NCBI RefSeq assembly: GCF_033568475.1
Contig: NC_133121.1
Coordinates: forward strand, 5,208,001-5,272,000
Direction: 5' to 3'
Length of the DNA: 64,000 nt
DNA from: Henckelia pumila
Taxonomy: Eukaryota > Streptophyta > Magnoliopsida > Lamiales > Gesneriaceae
The notes beneath the pieces are model-generated. The model was not told the DNA's origin, did not search any database, and worked only from the letters and a program-made list of their open reading frames with translations. Shown piece after piece: positions 34,164 to 46,607 of this stretch (its first letter is position 1; each line of letters opens with the position of its first letter). The position numbers were made by a program, and so were the translations under genes.

Positions 34164-37100
34164 TCATTGAAACATCTCTGGAAATAGTTGCCTCATATCT
34201 GATTCTGTCTCCCAAGTTAATTCTTCAATACCATGACGACTCCACTGGACCTTCACAAGCGGAATAGTCTTCGTTCGAAGTTGCTTCTCCTTACGATCAA
34301 GGATCTGAATTGGCTTTTCAAAATAACTCAAAGTTTCGTCGAGTTCAGCCTCATCAGGTTGAAGCACATGAGATTCATCATCAAGGTATTTTCGAAGCAT
34401 TGATACATGAAAGACATCATGTATTCCAGATAAGGATGGAGGTAAAGCTAATCGATAGGCAAGATTGCCTATTTTCTCAAGAACTTCATACGGACCGATA
34501 TAGCGTGGAGACAACTTTTCTCGCTTGCCAAATCGTACAGTACCTCTGAACGGAAAAATCTTCAGAAATACACGATCCCCCTGTTCAAAAGACAAAGGTC
34601 GATGTCGAATATTGGCATACTTTGCTTGTCTATCCTGAGCTGTCTTTATTCTCTTCTGAATAAGCTTCACTTGTTCAGTCATATCTCGAATCATATCAGG
34701 TCCAATGTCAGGTATCTCAGAAATATCATCCCAAAAAAGAGGTGATCGGCATTTCCTTCCATATAAAGCTTCAAACGGAGCCATTTAAATACTCGATTGA
34801 TAGCTGTTGTTGTACGAGAATTCACAAAGTGGTAATGAATCTTGCCAACTCGTGCCAAAATCAAGCACGACAGCTCTCAACATATCTTCTAATGTCTGAA
34901 TGGTATGCTCAGACTGTCCGTCTGTCTGTGGATGATAGGCTGTGATCAAGTGTAACTGTATACCCAAAGCACTCTGTAAACTGTGCCAGAAATATGACGT
35001 AAATCGAGGATCACGATCTGATACAATAGACTTCGGCACTCCATGCAATCTGACAACTTCTCGGACATAAAGCTCTGTCATCTGATCGTGTCTATATGTC
35101 ATACGATAAGGTATAAAACCCGCTGATTTCGTCAATCTATCGATAATCACCCAGATAGCATCACAACCTCTAGAAGATCGAGGTAACTTCGTCACGAAAT
35201 CCATGGAAATATGACCTCATTTCCATTTAGGCACTAATAAACTCTGTAACAAACCAGACGGTTTCTTCCTTTCAGCCTTCACCTATTGGCAATTAAGACA
35301 TCGAGACACAAAATCAGTGATATCGGACTTCATTGGTTTTCACCAATATCGAGTCTTCAAATCGTTGTACATCTTCCTCCCACCAGGATGAATACTATAA
35401 CGACTACAATGCGCCTCTTTCAGTAGTTGTTGTCGCACATCAGAAATATTAGGCACTACAAGGCGATTGTTTACATACAAAAGATCATCTCGAACCTGGT
35501 ATTCAGACACATGCCCTGATCGGACTTTCTCAATCGAATTCTGCACATTCGGATCAAGTTTCTGAGCATCTTTAATTCTCACAAGTAACTCTGGTTCAAC
35601 TTGAATTTGATAAAGTCGCAGAGGCGGATAATTCGTGTCAAATACTAATCCAGAAAGACAACATTCTTCAATCAAATGGGATATACCAATCGTCGATAAA
35701 GATAAAGAACATACCTTTCAACTCAGTGCATCCGCAGCTGCATTCGATTTTTCCGGATAGTATTTAATCTCATAATCAAAATCTTTAAGAAAATCAAGTC
35801 ATCTACGCTGTCTCATATTCAATTCTGACTGTGAAAACAAATATTTCAGACTCTTGTGATCAGAATAGATCTCAAACTGTTCCCCGTACAAATAATGTCG
35901 CCAAATCTTCAAAGTAAATACAATGGCGGCCAATTCAAGATCATGAATCGGATATCTGGTCTCGTGAGGCTTCAACTGTCTTGAGGCATAAGCAATCACA
36001 TGCCCTCGCTGCATCAAAACACATCCCAGACCTCGATGAGATGCATCACAATAAACAGTGAAACCACCAGTACCTGAAGAAATCGTCAAGACTGGTGCAC
36101 TGGTCAGTCGCTTCTTCAACTCAATAAAATTGGATTCACAAGCTTCAGACCAGATAAATGGAGCATTCTTCTGAGTTAACTGAGTAATCGGCTTCGCAAT
36201 ACTGGAAAAATCTTTAATAAAACGACGATAATACCCAGCCAAACCCATGAAACTACAAATTTTAGGAACAGATGTAGGTCTAGACCAATTGATCACAGCC
36301 TCGACTTTACTTGGATCAACAGATATACCATCTCCAGATATAATATGTCCAAGAAACACAACCTGTTTCAGCCAAAACTCACATTTCGACAGTTTAGCAT
36401 ACAGTTTCTCAGATCTCAGAGTCTTCAACACAGTTCTCAAATGTTCAGCATGATCAATCAAATTCTTCGAATATATCAGAATATCATCAATAAAAATTAT
36501 AACGAAGTCATCAAGATATTTCTGAAACACACGGTTCATCAAAGCCATAAACACTGCTGGAGCATTTGTCAGACCAAACAGCATAACTATAAACTCATAG
36601 TGGCCATACCTGGTTTTGAACGATGTTTTCGGAATATCAGAATCCCTAACTCTCAGCTGATGATATCCAGATCTCAGATCGATCTTGGAATACACCGAAA
36701 AACCCTGCAACTGATCAAATAAATCATCAATACGAGGCAAAAGGTATTTGTTCTTTACCGTTGCCTTGTTCAGTTGCCCGTAGTCGATGCACAATCTCAT
36801 TGAACCGTCTTTCTTCCTGACAAACAATACTGGAGCACCCCAAGGAGAAACACTGGGTCGAATGTATCCCTTGGCCAGTAAATCTTCCAACTGATCTTTC
36901 AACTCTTTCAATTCTACTGGTGCCATTCGATAAGGTGCTTTAGAAATTGGTGCAGTACCTGACATCAGTTCTATGTTGAAATCAATCTCACGATACGGAG
37001 GTAGTCCTGGAATATCATCAGGGAAAACATCCGCAAATTCACTAACCACTGGCAAATCAGCCAGGTTTGGGCTACTTTTCAAAACATCAACTGCATATAC

Positions 37101-38771
37101 AATAAATCCCTCCGCTCCTTTCTGCAAAAGTCGGGTCATTGATAATACAGAAATCAGAGGAATCTTAGCACGAGAACCCTTACCATAGAATTTCCATTCT
37201 CCAGCCATCTCAGGTCTGAACCTCACTATCTTCTGAAAACAATCTACGGTAGCTCTGTACTTGTTTAGCATATCAATCCCGATAATGCAGTCAAAATCAG
37301 ACAAACCAAGCACAAAACAATCTATCTCGATCTCATTACCATCATACCGTAGCACACAATTCTTAACTGTCTGAATAGATATAAGACCTCTCCCCAAAGG
37401 AGAAGAAACAGATACTACAACAGGTATTATTTCAACAGGCAAAGAATGTAATGAAGCAAATCGTGCAGATATAAACGTATGAGATGCACCTGTATCTATC
37501 AATACATATGAGGGATGACCATAAAGAGAACAGTTACCTGCAATCACGTCATCTGGTGCTCCCTGTGCCTGTTCCTCCGTTAGTGCAAATACATGAGCCT
37601 GTTGTCTCGATGACTGACTACCTGTCTGATTCCCTCCTGGCCTTGGCTGTTGCTGTGGATGTGATGGCTGGAAGGAATGAACAAAAGAGGCTTGCCTCGC
37701 AGGTTGAGCCACTGATCGTGATGATTCTGCACCTCGTGACTGTCCAAAACCTCTCTGAGGACACACCCGCGCAAAATGGCCAGTCTGATGGCATATATGG
37801 CACCTCCCAGATACACCTCGGCACTGATCGGTTGGATGACCTCCACCAAAATTGTTACAAAACACTCCTGACTTCTGTTTCGTGCCACTGGAACTCGAAG
37901 AACTGCTCCCTGACTTTTTAAACTATTTTCCCCGAGCTTGTAAATATCCTTTCTTGCCACTGCTACTACCACCACTTTCAAATCGAGGAGGTTGTTGTGG
38001 AATGGGAGCTGGGGGTTGTGACTGTCTCGAAGGCTGAGCGGTATACAAAGCTCCTCACTGTTGTATCAAACCAGCTTCCGCTCCTTTGGCACTGTTCAAA
38101 GCATCAGCAAAATTATTCGGTCGCCTTGTGTTTACCAAAGTAAAGACGTCCGGATTCAGTCCATTAATGAACTGATCAGCCAGAGCCTCATCACTATCAG
38201 CAACATATGGAGCAAAACGTAGCAATGTAGAGAATTTGGCAACATAGTCTTCAATATTTAAGTTTCCCTGCTTCAGATTAGCAAATTTTGCACCTTTATC
38301 TTTGCGGTAAGACACTGGAAAGAAGCGTTGGTAAAACTCAGTTTTGAAGACATTCCAAGTAAGTACAGTTCCTCTACGCTCCAAAGCTTTCTTGGTCGTG
38401 GACCACCAGCTCTTCGCAACCTCATGCAACTGATGTCCAATGAGTCTGACTCTCCGCTCATCACCATAATCAAGTGAATCAAACAACATCTCCATGTCAT
38501 CGAGCCATCCTTCACATTCAACTGCATTCTCGAAACCTTTCAGTGTAGGCGGTTTGTAGGATTGAAAACGTTTAATCAAAGTTTCCATCAGAGTGGCAGT
38601 CATATCTGTCATATCTCGAGAGGTACTTCCCTGTTCATTGCTCGGGACTGCAGCTTAAGGTACTATCGGTGTTACCACTGTTTGTTCCGGCAGAGGAGTA
38701 TGAAATGTCTGCTCTGGTATAGGAGTAGGAACCTGTGGTCTAAGAGGAGGTCGTCCTGGTCGTCGAGACAT
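34164..38771 (-). pseudogene. Ty3/gypsy gag-pol of element A (defective)
   Basis: Domains run in Ty3/gypsy order on the minus strand. Gag is at about 38612-38055, followed by a zinc knuckle [14 protein letters not shown], protease [12 protein letters not shown], reverse transcriptase with FIDDILIYS and RNase H with YCDAS (all in the frame 37865-35799). Integrase follows, with an HHCC region near 35400 and DDE motifs such as SDRDPRFTS and HPQTDGQSE at 35204-34785. The C-terminal chromodomain-like end, VKVQWSRHG, lies near 34220. The C-terminus and PPT context suggest a Tekay/Del chromovirus. Nonsense codons interrupt it at 38655-38657, 38055-38057, 37923-37925, 35799-35801, 35718-35720 and others in integrase. 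A conserved Arg of the RT motif (CIDYR in B) is Gly here. It cannot encode a full polyprotein. Confidence 0.93.
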
Positions 38772-39195
38772 ATCTGATTATCAAAATGGTTAGGATACCA
38801 TAATCATCAAATCTATCTCAGTCCTTCTCTGATCATCTTACCTCTGATCAAGACTCGGTTCTGATTCAATCTTAAAAAAAATAATTGAAGTACTCAAACA
38901 AGACATGCTTCCAATCAATTCAGATAATCAGGTCGCATATCATAATTCATCAGAACACATGCCTTTAATCATTTTAGATATTCCAGTAAGCATGCATCTT
39001 TAACCATCTTACATCATACTTTCAAATAAAATAAATACAACATCATGTAATAAAATACTTGAAAGTAAACCATGCTAGCATTTACAACATGTAATTCAAT
39101 CATGTAATTACATCATAGCATAATTAAAATAAAGAAGCAAGGAAGATGACTCGATCTATCCCACTCACTATCTAGCTTAGTCCAGAATTTTTCTT

Positions 39196-39207
39196 GCTCT
39201 GATACCA
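39196..39207 (-). promoter_or_regulatory. Primer-binding site of element A
   Basis: On the minus strand TGGTATCAGAGC, complementary to the 3' end of initiator tRNA-Met, five bases from the LTR at 39213. This fixes the orientation and shows that the LTR at 39213-41441 is the 5' LTR of A. Confidence 0.93.
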
Positions 39208-39212
39208 CCTGT

Positions 39213-41441
39213 TGTGACGACCCGAGTTCTAATCTCTTATTAATCAAATCATCGTAAATAATAGTCAAAGAATCAAAGACTAAATAAAATAAATTTTTTT
39301 TTAAAAAAATAGAGCACCTCGCTCGATCGGGGAAAAACACCCGATCGAGCGAGCCATGAAGCCCAACTCTCTGGTGAAAGCAATGTTGGCCTCGCTCGAT
39401 CGGTCAATCTTCACCGATCGAGCGAGCCAACTGTGCTCACTATTCTGCCTCCACACTGAAGGCCTCGCTCGATCGGTGACAATCACCCGATCGAGCGGGC
39501 TCAATTCCCAGAAAATCAGCATGAGCTTTTGCTGTCAAAACTATGCATTTCCTCCAACATGCTCTAGTAATTCATGGTATAATTGTACAACAACAATTCA
39601 GTCTTGTAATCACAACTAACATACATCCTAAACATGATATAGTTGAAGAGAAACAAGATCACCATATACTAGAATAAAGTCTCATGCTAGAATTACATAT
39701 CATACAAGAATCATCATGCTACATCATGTTGTCTTAAGGATTTACATACATCATTTCAAATATTATGAACATCAACAAGAAAACAACTTGATACCAACAA
39801 GTTTTACAACATGATTATGCCTTTGAACTCAACACAAACATTGACAGCACAAAACCATCTAAACTCGGATCATCACTCTATTCTCTCATCCCTTGTTCAT
39901 CAAGTTCGCTTCTATCCGGTTCCACTCCCGCCTATTGCCATGACACATACAACACAACAATAGCCGGATAACTTCGGTGAGAAATATATTTCCCAGTAAA
40001 AGCAACTAAACATGCATAACAAAGAATATATCAAATTCATGATATAAAATAACTACAATGCATGTTTTAAAACAAGGTTCTCTAACAATTCTCTCATTTC
40101 ATCGGTTGGGATCCCGAGAAGAAGATATCATAACTAACCACCGACTCTCCCAATCGAGGTGGGGCTAATTATCTTGCTTCTCTAGACTTTGAAGCCATTA
40201 TATATGTAAATCAGACGCTAGGCTAACTCAACCACCCAGGCCATACATATATAATCCCTCAAATCGTCTAATCGAATGTTTCCGTTCAATTCAAAATCAA
40301 GGAATTGGTTTCTCAATATGAATGCACATATAAAATCAATATAGCATTCATTAACACCATAGACTCATTCAATAATTCATAGAAAACATATAAAAGCAAG
40401 TAATCAAATAAGTATGTGATTTAGGGAACTCGATACAAACCATATTGAGTTATAATCTCATTCAAAATAGTAGTCCACTTTTACCTTTCAAATGTGAAGT
40501 TTAAGATGATTCCAAGGTGAGTTCAAGCTCTCCAAATCTGAACAATACAATCACAAGACTTGTATCAAAATATGCACTTAGAACCATTCAAACTCCATTG
40601 GAGACTAACTTCAAACCTTACTTCAACACTCTATCAGTTCGAAGATGATGTTCTCGAGCTCAATGGTCTTTAAACACAATCTGAAACAAAGTTGAGAAAG
40701 CTTACAACCATCAGCTAGGACTCACTATCCTCACAACTCAATACAAGATAGCAAAACAGTCTTGAATCATAATGTCGGCGGCATAACAGTTAAAGTCGGC
40801 AACCGAAACTCAACTACAACAATTCTAACATTCATATCAGTTGTATATGATTCAAAACCAGCATAATTCCTCAACATATCAACAAGTATACTATCGAATA
40901 ATCAGCTGGAAATTCATAAGAACATAATCGATAGCCATCCTTCAACCTGAACTCGATAGAACAAAGAATACAAGCTCAACAACATTAATTCATAATCACA
41001 ACTGATCTCTGCCATTTTAGAATTCTTAAACCATAAGGAACTAAAAGAAAACTTACATCAAATCGAAGGTCTTCTTGCAAGGAGTCCAGAACCTATTTCG
41101 GAATCGAATTCGGACAATCGAAACTCAAGATATTGCAATTACAAGTTGAAGAGGAAACTTATGATTTCTTTGTTCTTTTCTCTCGGTTCTTGCCTCTGAA
41201 CAATCTGATGGAATATGATGGTGTACACGTGAAGAAGCTCAAGATAAACAAGTGTCCACCAATTTCCAATAATTGCACTTAGGCCCCTTAAGTCTTCCAA
41301 AATTGCAATTCAGTCCTCAACTTCTCAATTCATTCAATTTCAATCCTAATCAATTTAAGAATATTAGAATTTAAATCAAAACTCCAAACATTTCCAAATT
41401 AATTATTTTTGGATTAAAATTAAATAATTTTGGGCATTACA
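39213..41441 (-). repeat. LTR 2 of family AB, shared by elements A and B
   Basis: A 2229-bp LTR almost identical to LTR 1. A's primer-binding site abuts its left side and B's polypurine tract (41442-41454) abuts its right side, so one LTR is both the 5' LTR of A and the 3' LTR of B. It carries the same triple hairpin cluster at 39318-39500. Confidence 0.93.
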
Positions 41442-41454
41442 ATTCTCCCCCACT
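41442..41454 (-). promoter_or_regulatory. Polypurine tract of element B
   Basis: Identical to that of A (AGTGGGGGAGAAT on the minus strand), immediately inside the shared LTR. Confidence 0.85.
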
Positions 41455-41538
41455 AAGACTCGATTTCGTCCTCGAAATCGCAAGTACGAATAGCACATAA
41501 GATATATTGGATAACAGAAAACTAAAGGAGAACTCACA

Positions 41539-44500
41539 TCATTGAAACATCTCTGGAAATAGTTGCCTCATATCTGATTCTGTCTCCCAAGTTGATTCTT
41601 CAATACCATGACGACTCCACTGGACCTTCACAAGCGGAATAGTCTTCGTTCGAAGTTGCTTCTCCTTACGATCAAGGATCTAAATTGGCTTTTCAAAATA
41701 ACTCAAAGTTTCGTCGAGTTCAGCCTCATCGGGTTGAAGCACATGAGATTCATCAGCAAGGTATTTTCGAAGCATTGATACATGAAAGACATCATGTATT
41801 CCAGATAAGGATGGAGGTAAAGCTAATCGATAGGCAAGATTGCCTATTTTCTCAAGAACTTCATACGGACCGATATAGTGTGGAGACAACTTTTCTCGCT
41901 TGCCAAATCGTACAGTACCTCTGAACGGAAAAATCTTCAGAAATACACGATCCCCCTGTTCAAAAGACAAAGGTCGATGTCGAATATTGGCATACTTTGC
42001 TTGTCTATCCTGAGCTGTCTTTATTCTCTTCTGAATAAGCTTCACTTGTTCAGTCATATCTCGAATCATATCAGGTCCAATGTCAGGTATCTCAGAAATA
42101 TCATCCCAAAAAAGAGGTGATCGGCATTTCCTTCCATATAAAGCTTCAAACGGAGCCATTTAAATACTCGATTGATAGCTGTTGTTGTACGAGAATTCAC
42201 AAAGTGGTAATGAATCTTGCCAACTCGTGCCAAAATCAAGCACGACAGCTCTCAACATATCTTCTAATGTCTGAATGGTATGCTCAGACTGTCCGTCTGT
42301 CTGTGGATGATAGGCTGTGATCAAGTGTAACTGTGTACCCAAAGCACTCTGTAAACTGTGCCAGAAATATGACGTAAATCGAGGATCACGATCTGATACA
42401 ATAGACTTCGGCACTCCATGCAATCTGACAACTTCTCGGACATAAAGCTCTGTCATCTGATTGTGTCTATATGTCATACGATAAGGTATAAAACACGCTG
42501 ATTTCGTCAATCTATCGATAATCACCCAGATAGCATCACAACATCTAGAAGATCGAGGTAACTTCGTCACGAAATCCATGAAAATATGACCTCATTTCCA
42601 TTTAGGCACTAATAAACTCTGTAACAAACCAGACGGTTTCTTCCTTTTAGCCTTCACCTATTGGCAATTAAGACATCGAGACACAAAATCAGTGATATCG
42701 GACTTCATTGGTTTTCACCAATATCGAGTCTTCAAATCGTTGTACATCTTCCTCCCACCAGGATGAATACTATAACGACTACAATGCGCCTCTTTCAGTA
42801 GTTGTTGTCGCACATCAGAAATATTAGGCACTACAAGGCGATTGTTTACATACAAAAGATCATCTCAAACCTGGTATTCAGACACATGCCCTGATCGGAC
42901 TTTCTCAATCGAATTCTGCACATTCGGATCAAGTTTCTGAGCATCTTTAATTCTCACAAGTAACTCTGGTTCAACTTGAATTTGATAAAGTCGCAGAGGC
43001 GGATAATTCGTGTCAAATACTAATCCAGAAAGACAACATTCTTCAATCAAATGGGATATACCAATCGTCGATAAAGATAAAGAACATACCTTTCGACTCA
43101 GTGCATCCGCAGCTGCATTCGATTTTTCCGGATAGTATTTAATCTCATAATCAAAATCTTTAAGCAAATCAAGTCATCTACGCTGTCTCATATTCAATTC
43201 TGACTGTGAAAACAAATATTTCAGACTCTTGTGATCAGAATAGATCTCAAACTGTTCCCCGTACAAATAATGTCGCCAAATCTTCAAAGTAAATACAATG
43301 GCGGCCAATTCAAGATCATGAATCGGATATCTGGTCTCGTGAGGCTTCAACTGTCTTGAGGCATAAGCAATCACATGCCCTCGCTGCATCAAAACACATC
43401 CCAGACCTCGATGAGATGCATCACAATAAACAGTGAAACCACCAGTACCTGAAGAAATCGTCAAGACTGGTGCACTGGTCAGTCGCTTCTTCAACTCAAT
43501 AAAATTGGATTCACAAGCTTCAGACCAGATAAATGGAGCATTCTTCTGAGTTAACTGAGTAATCGGCTTCGCAATACTGGAAAAATCTTTAATAAAACGA
43601 CGATAATACCCAGCCAAACCCATGAAACTACAAATTTTAGGAACAGATGTAGGTCTAGACCAATTGATCACAGCCTCGACTTTACTTGGATCAACAGATA
43701 TACCATCTCCAGATATAATATGTCCAAGAAACACAACCTGTTTCAGCCAAAACTCACATTTCGACAGTTTAGCATACAGTTTCTCAGATCTCAGAGTCTT
43801 CAACACAGTTCTCAAATGTTCAGCATGATCAATCAAATTCTTCGAATATATCAGAATATCATCAATAAAAATTATAACGAAGTCATCAAGATATTTCTGA
43901 AACACACGGTTCATCAAAGCCATAAACACTGCTGGAGCATTTGTCAGACCAAAAATCATAACTATAAACTCATAGTGGCCATACCTGGTTTTGAACGCAG
44001 TTTTCGGAATATCAGAATCCCTAACTCTCAGCTGATGATATCCAGATCTCAGATCGATCTTGGAATACACCAAAAAACCCTGCAACTGATCAAATAAATC
44101 ATCAATACGAGGCAAAAGGTATTTGTTCTTTACCGTTGCCTTGTTCAGTTGCCGGTAGTCGATGCACAATCTCATTGAACCGTCTTTCTTCCTGACAAAC
44201 AATACTGGAGCACCCCAAGGAGAAACACTGGGTCGAATGTATCCCTTGGCCAGTAAATCTTCCAACTGATCTTTCAACTCTTTCAATTCTACTGGTGCCA
44301 TTCGATAAGGTGCTTTAGAAATTGGTGCAGTACCTGACATCAGTTCTATGTTGAAATCAATCTCACGATACGGAGGTAGTCCTGGAATATCATCAGGGAA
44401 AACATCCGCAAATTCACTAACCACTGGCAAATCAGCCAGGTTTGGGCTACTTTTCAAAACATCAACTGCATATACAATAAATCCCTCCGCTCCTTTCTGC

Positions 44501-46146
44501 AAAAGTCGGGTCATTGATAATACAGAAATCAGAGGAATCTTAGCACGAGAACCCTTACCATAGAATTTCCATTCTCCAGCCATCTCAGGTCTGAACCTCA
44601 CTATCTTCTGAAAACAATCTACGGTAGCTCTGTACTTGTTTAGCATATCAATCCCGATAATGCAGTCAAAATCAGACAAACCAAGCACAAAACAATCTAT
44701 CTCGATCTCATTACCATCATACCGTAGCACACAATTCTTAACTGTCTGAATAGATATAAGACCTCTCCCCAAAGGAGAAGAAACAGATACTACAACAGGT
44801 ATTGTTTCAACAGGCAAAGAATGTAATGAAGCAAATCGTGCAGATATAAACGTATGAGATGCACCTGTATCTATCAATACATATGAGGGATGACCATAAA
44901 GAGAACAGTTACCTGCAATCACGTCATCTGGTGCTCCCTGTGCCTGTTCCTCCGTTAGTGCAAATACATGAGCCTGTTGTCTCGATGACTGACTACCTGT
45001 CTGATTCCCTCCTGGCCTTGGCTGTTGCTGTGGATGTGATGGCTGGAAGGAATGAACAAAAGAGGCTTGCCTCGCAGGTTGAGCCACTGATCGTGATGAT
45101 TCTGCACCTCGTGACTGTCCAAAACCTCTCTGAGGACACACCCGCGCAAAATGGCCAGTCTGATGGCATATATGGCACCTCCCAGATACACCTCGGCACT
45201 GATCGGTTGGATGACCTCCACCAAAATTGTTACAAAACACTCCTGACTTCTGTTTCGTGCCACTGGAACTCGAAGAACTGCTCCCTGACTTTTTAAACTA
45301 TTTTCCCCGAGCTTGTAAATATCCTTTCTTGCCACTGCTACTACCACCACTTTCAAATCGAGGAGGTTGTTGTGGAATGGGAGCTGGGGGTTGTGACTGT
45401 CTCGGAGGCTGAGCGGTATAGAAAGCTCCTCACTGTTGTATCAAACCAGCTTCCGCTCCTTTGGCACTGTTCAAAGCATCAGCAAAATTATTCGGTCGCC
45501 TTGTGTTTACCAAAGTAAAGACGTCCGGATTCAGTCCATTAATGAACTGATCAGCCAGAGCCTCATCACTATCAGCAACATATGGAGCAAAACGTAGCAA
45601 TGTAGAGAATTTGGCAACATAGTCTTCAATATTTAAGTTTCCCTGCTTCAGATTAGCAAATTTTGCACCTTTATCTTTGCGGTAAGACACTGGAAAGAAG
45701 CGTTGGTAAAACTCAGTTTTGAAGACATTCCAAGTAAGTACAGTTTCTCTACGCTCCAAAGCTTTCTTGGTCGTGGACCACCAGCTCTTCGCAACCTCAT
45801 GCAACTGATGTCCAATGAGTCTGACTCTCCGCTCATCACCATAATCAAGTGAATCAAACAACATCTCCATGTCATCGAGCCATCCTTCACATTCAACTGC
45901 ATTCTCAGTACCTTTCAGTGTAGGCGGTTTGTAGGATTGAAAACGTTTAATCAAAGTTTCCATCAGAGTGGCAGTCATATCTGTCATATCTCGAGAGGTA
46001 CTTCCCTGTTCATTGCTCGGGACTGCAGCTTAAGGTACTATCGGTGTTACCACTGTTTGTTCCGGCAGAGGAGTATGAAATGTCTGCTCTGGTATAGGAG
46101 TAGGAACCTGTGGTCTAAGAGGAGGTCGTCCTGGTCGTCGAGACAT
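41539..46146 (-). pseudogene. Ty3/gypsy gag-pol of element B (defective)
   Basis: Near-identical to A at a constant offset of 7375 bp. Gag is at 45987-45430, zinc knuckle, protease, RT and RNase H at 45240-43174, a tether and zinc-binding stretch at 43167-42865, the integrase core at 42579-42160 and the C-terminal part at 42159-41680. It shares with A the nonsense codons at 46030-46032, 45430-45432, 45298-45300 and 43174-43176. Private stops are TGA at 42865-42867, where A has CGA, and TAG at 41680-41682, where A has CAG. B keeps CGA where A has its private TGA (43093-43095), and keeps the RT Arg that A lost. Domain order and C-terminus indicate a chromovirus. Confidence 0.93.
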
Positions 46147-46570
46147 ATCTGATTATCAAAATGGTTAGGATACCATAATCATCAAATCTATCTCAGTCCT
46201 TCTCTGATCATCTTACCTCTGATCAAGACTCGGTTCTGATTCAATCTTAAAAGAAATAATTGAAGTACTCAAACAAGACATGCTTCCAATCAATTCAGAT
46301 AATCAGGTCGCATATCATAATTCATCAGAACACATGCCTTTAATCATTTTAGATATTCCAGTAAGCATGCATCTTTAACCATCTTACATCATACTTTCAA
46401 ATAAAATAAATACAACATCATGTAATAAAATACTTGAAAGTAAACCATGCTAGCATTTACAACATGTAATTCAATCATGTAATTACATCATAGCATAATT
46501 AAAATAAAGAAGCAAGGAAGATGACTCGATCTATCCCACTCACTATCTAGCTTAGTCCAGAATTTTTCTT

Positions 46571-46582
46571 GCTCTGATACCA
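46571..46582 (-). promoter_or_regulatory. Primer-binding site of element B
   Basis: TGGTATCAGAGC on the minus strand, five bases from the LTR remnant at 46588. It shows that a full 5' LTR of B once started here. Confidence 0.92.
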
Positions 46583-46587
46583 CCTGT

Positions 46588-46607
46588 TGTGACGACCCGA
46601 GTTCTAA
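46588..46607 (-). repeat. 20-bp remnant of the 5' LTR of element B
   Basis: TGTGACGACCCGAGTTCTAA matches the first bases of LTRs 1 and 2 in window orientation. It then changes abruptly to integrase-region sequence of family C at 46608. The other roughly 2.2 kb of this LTR is deleted. Confidence 0.9.
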
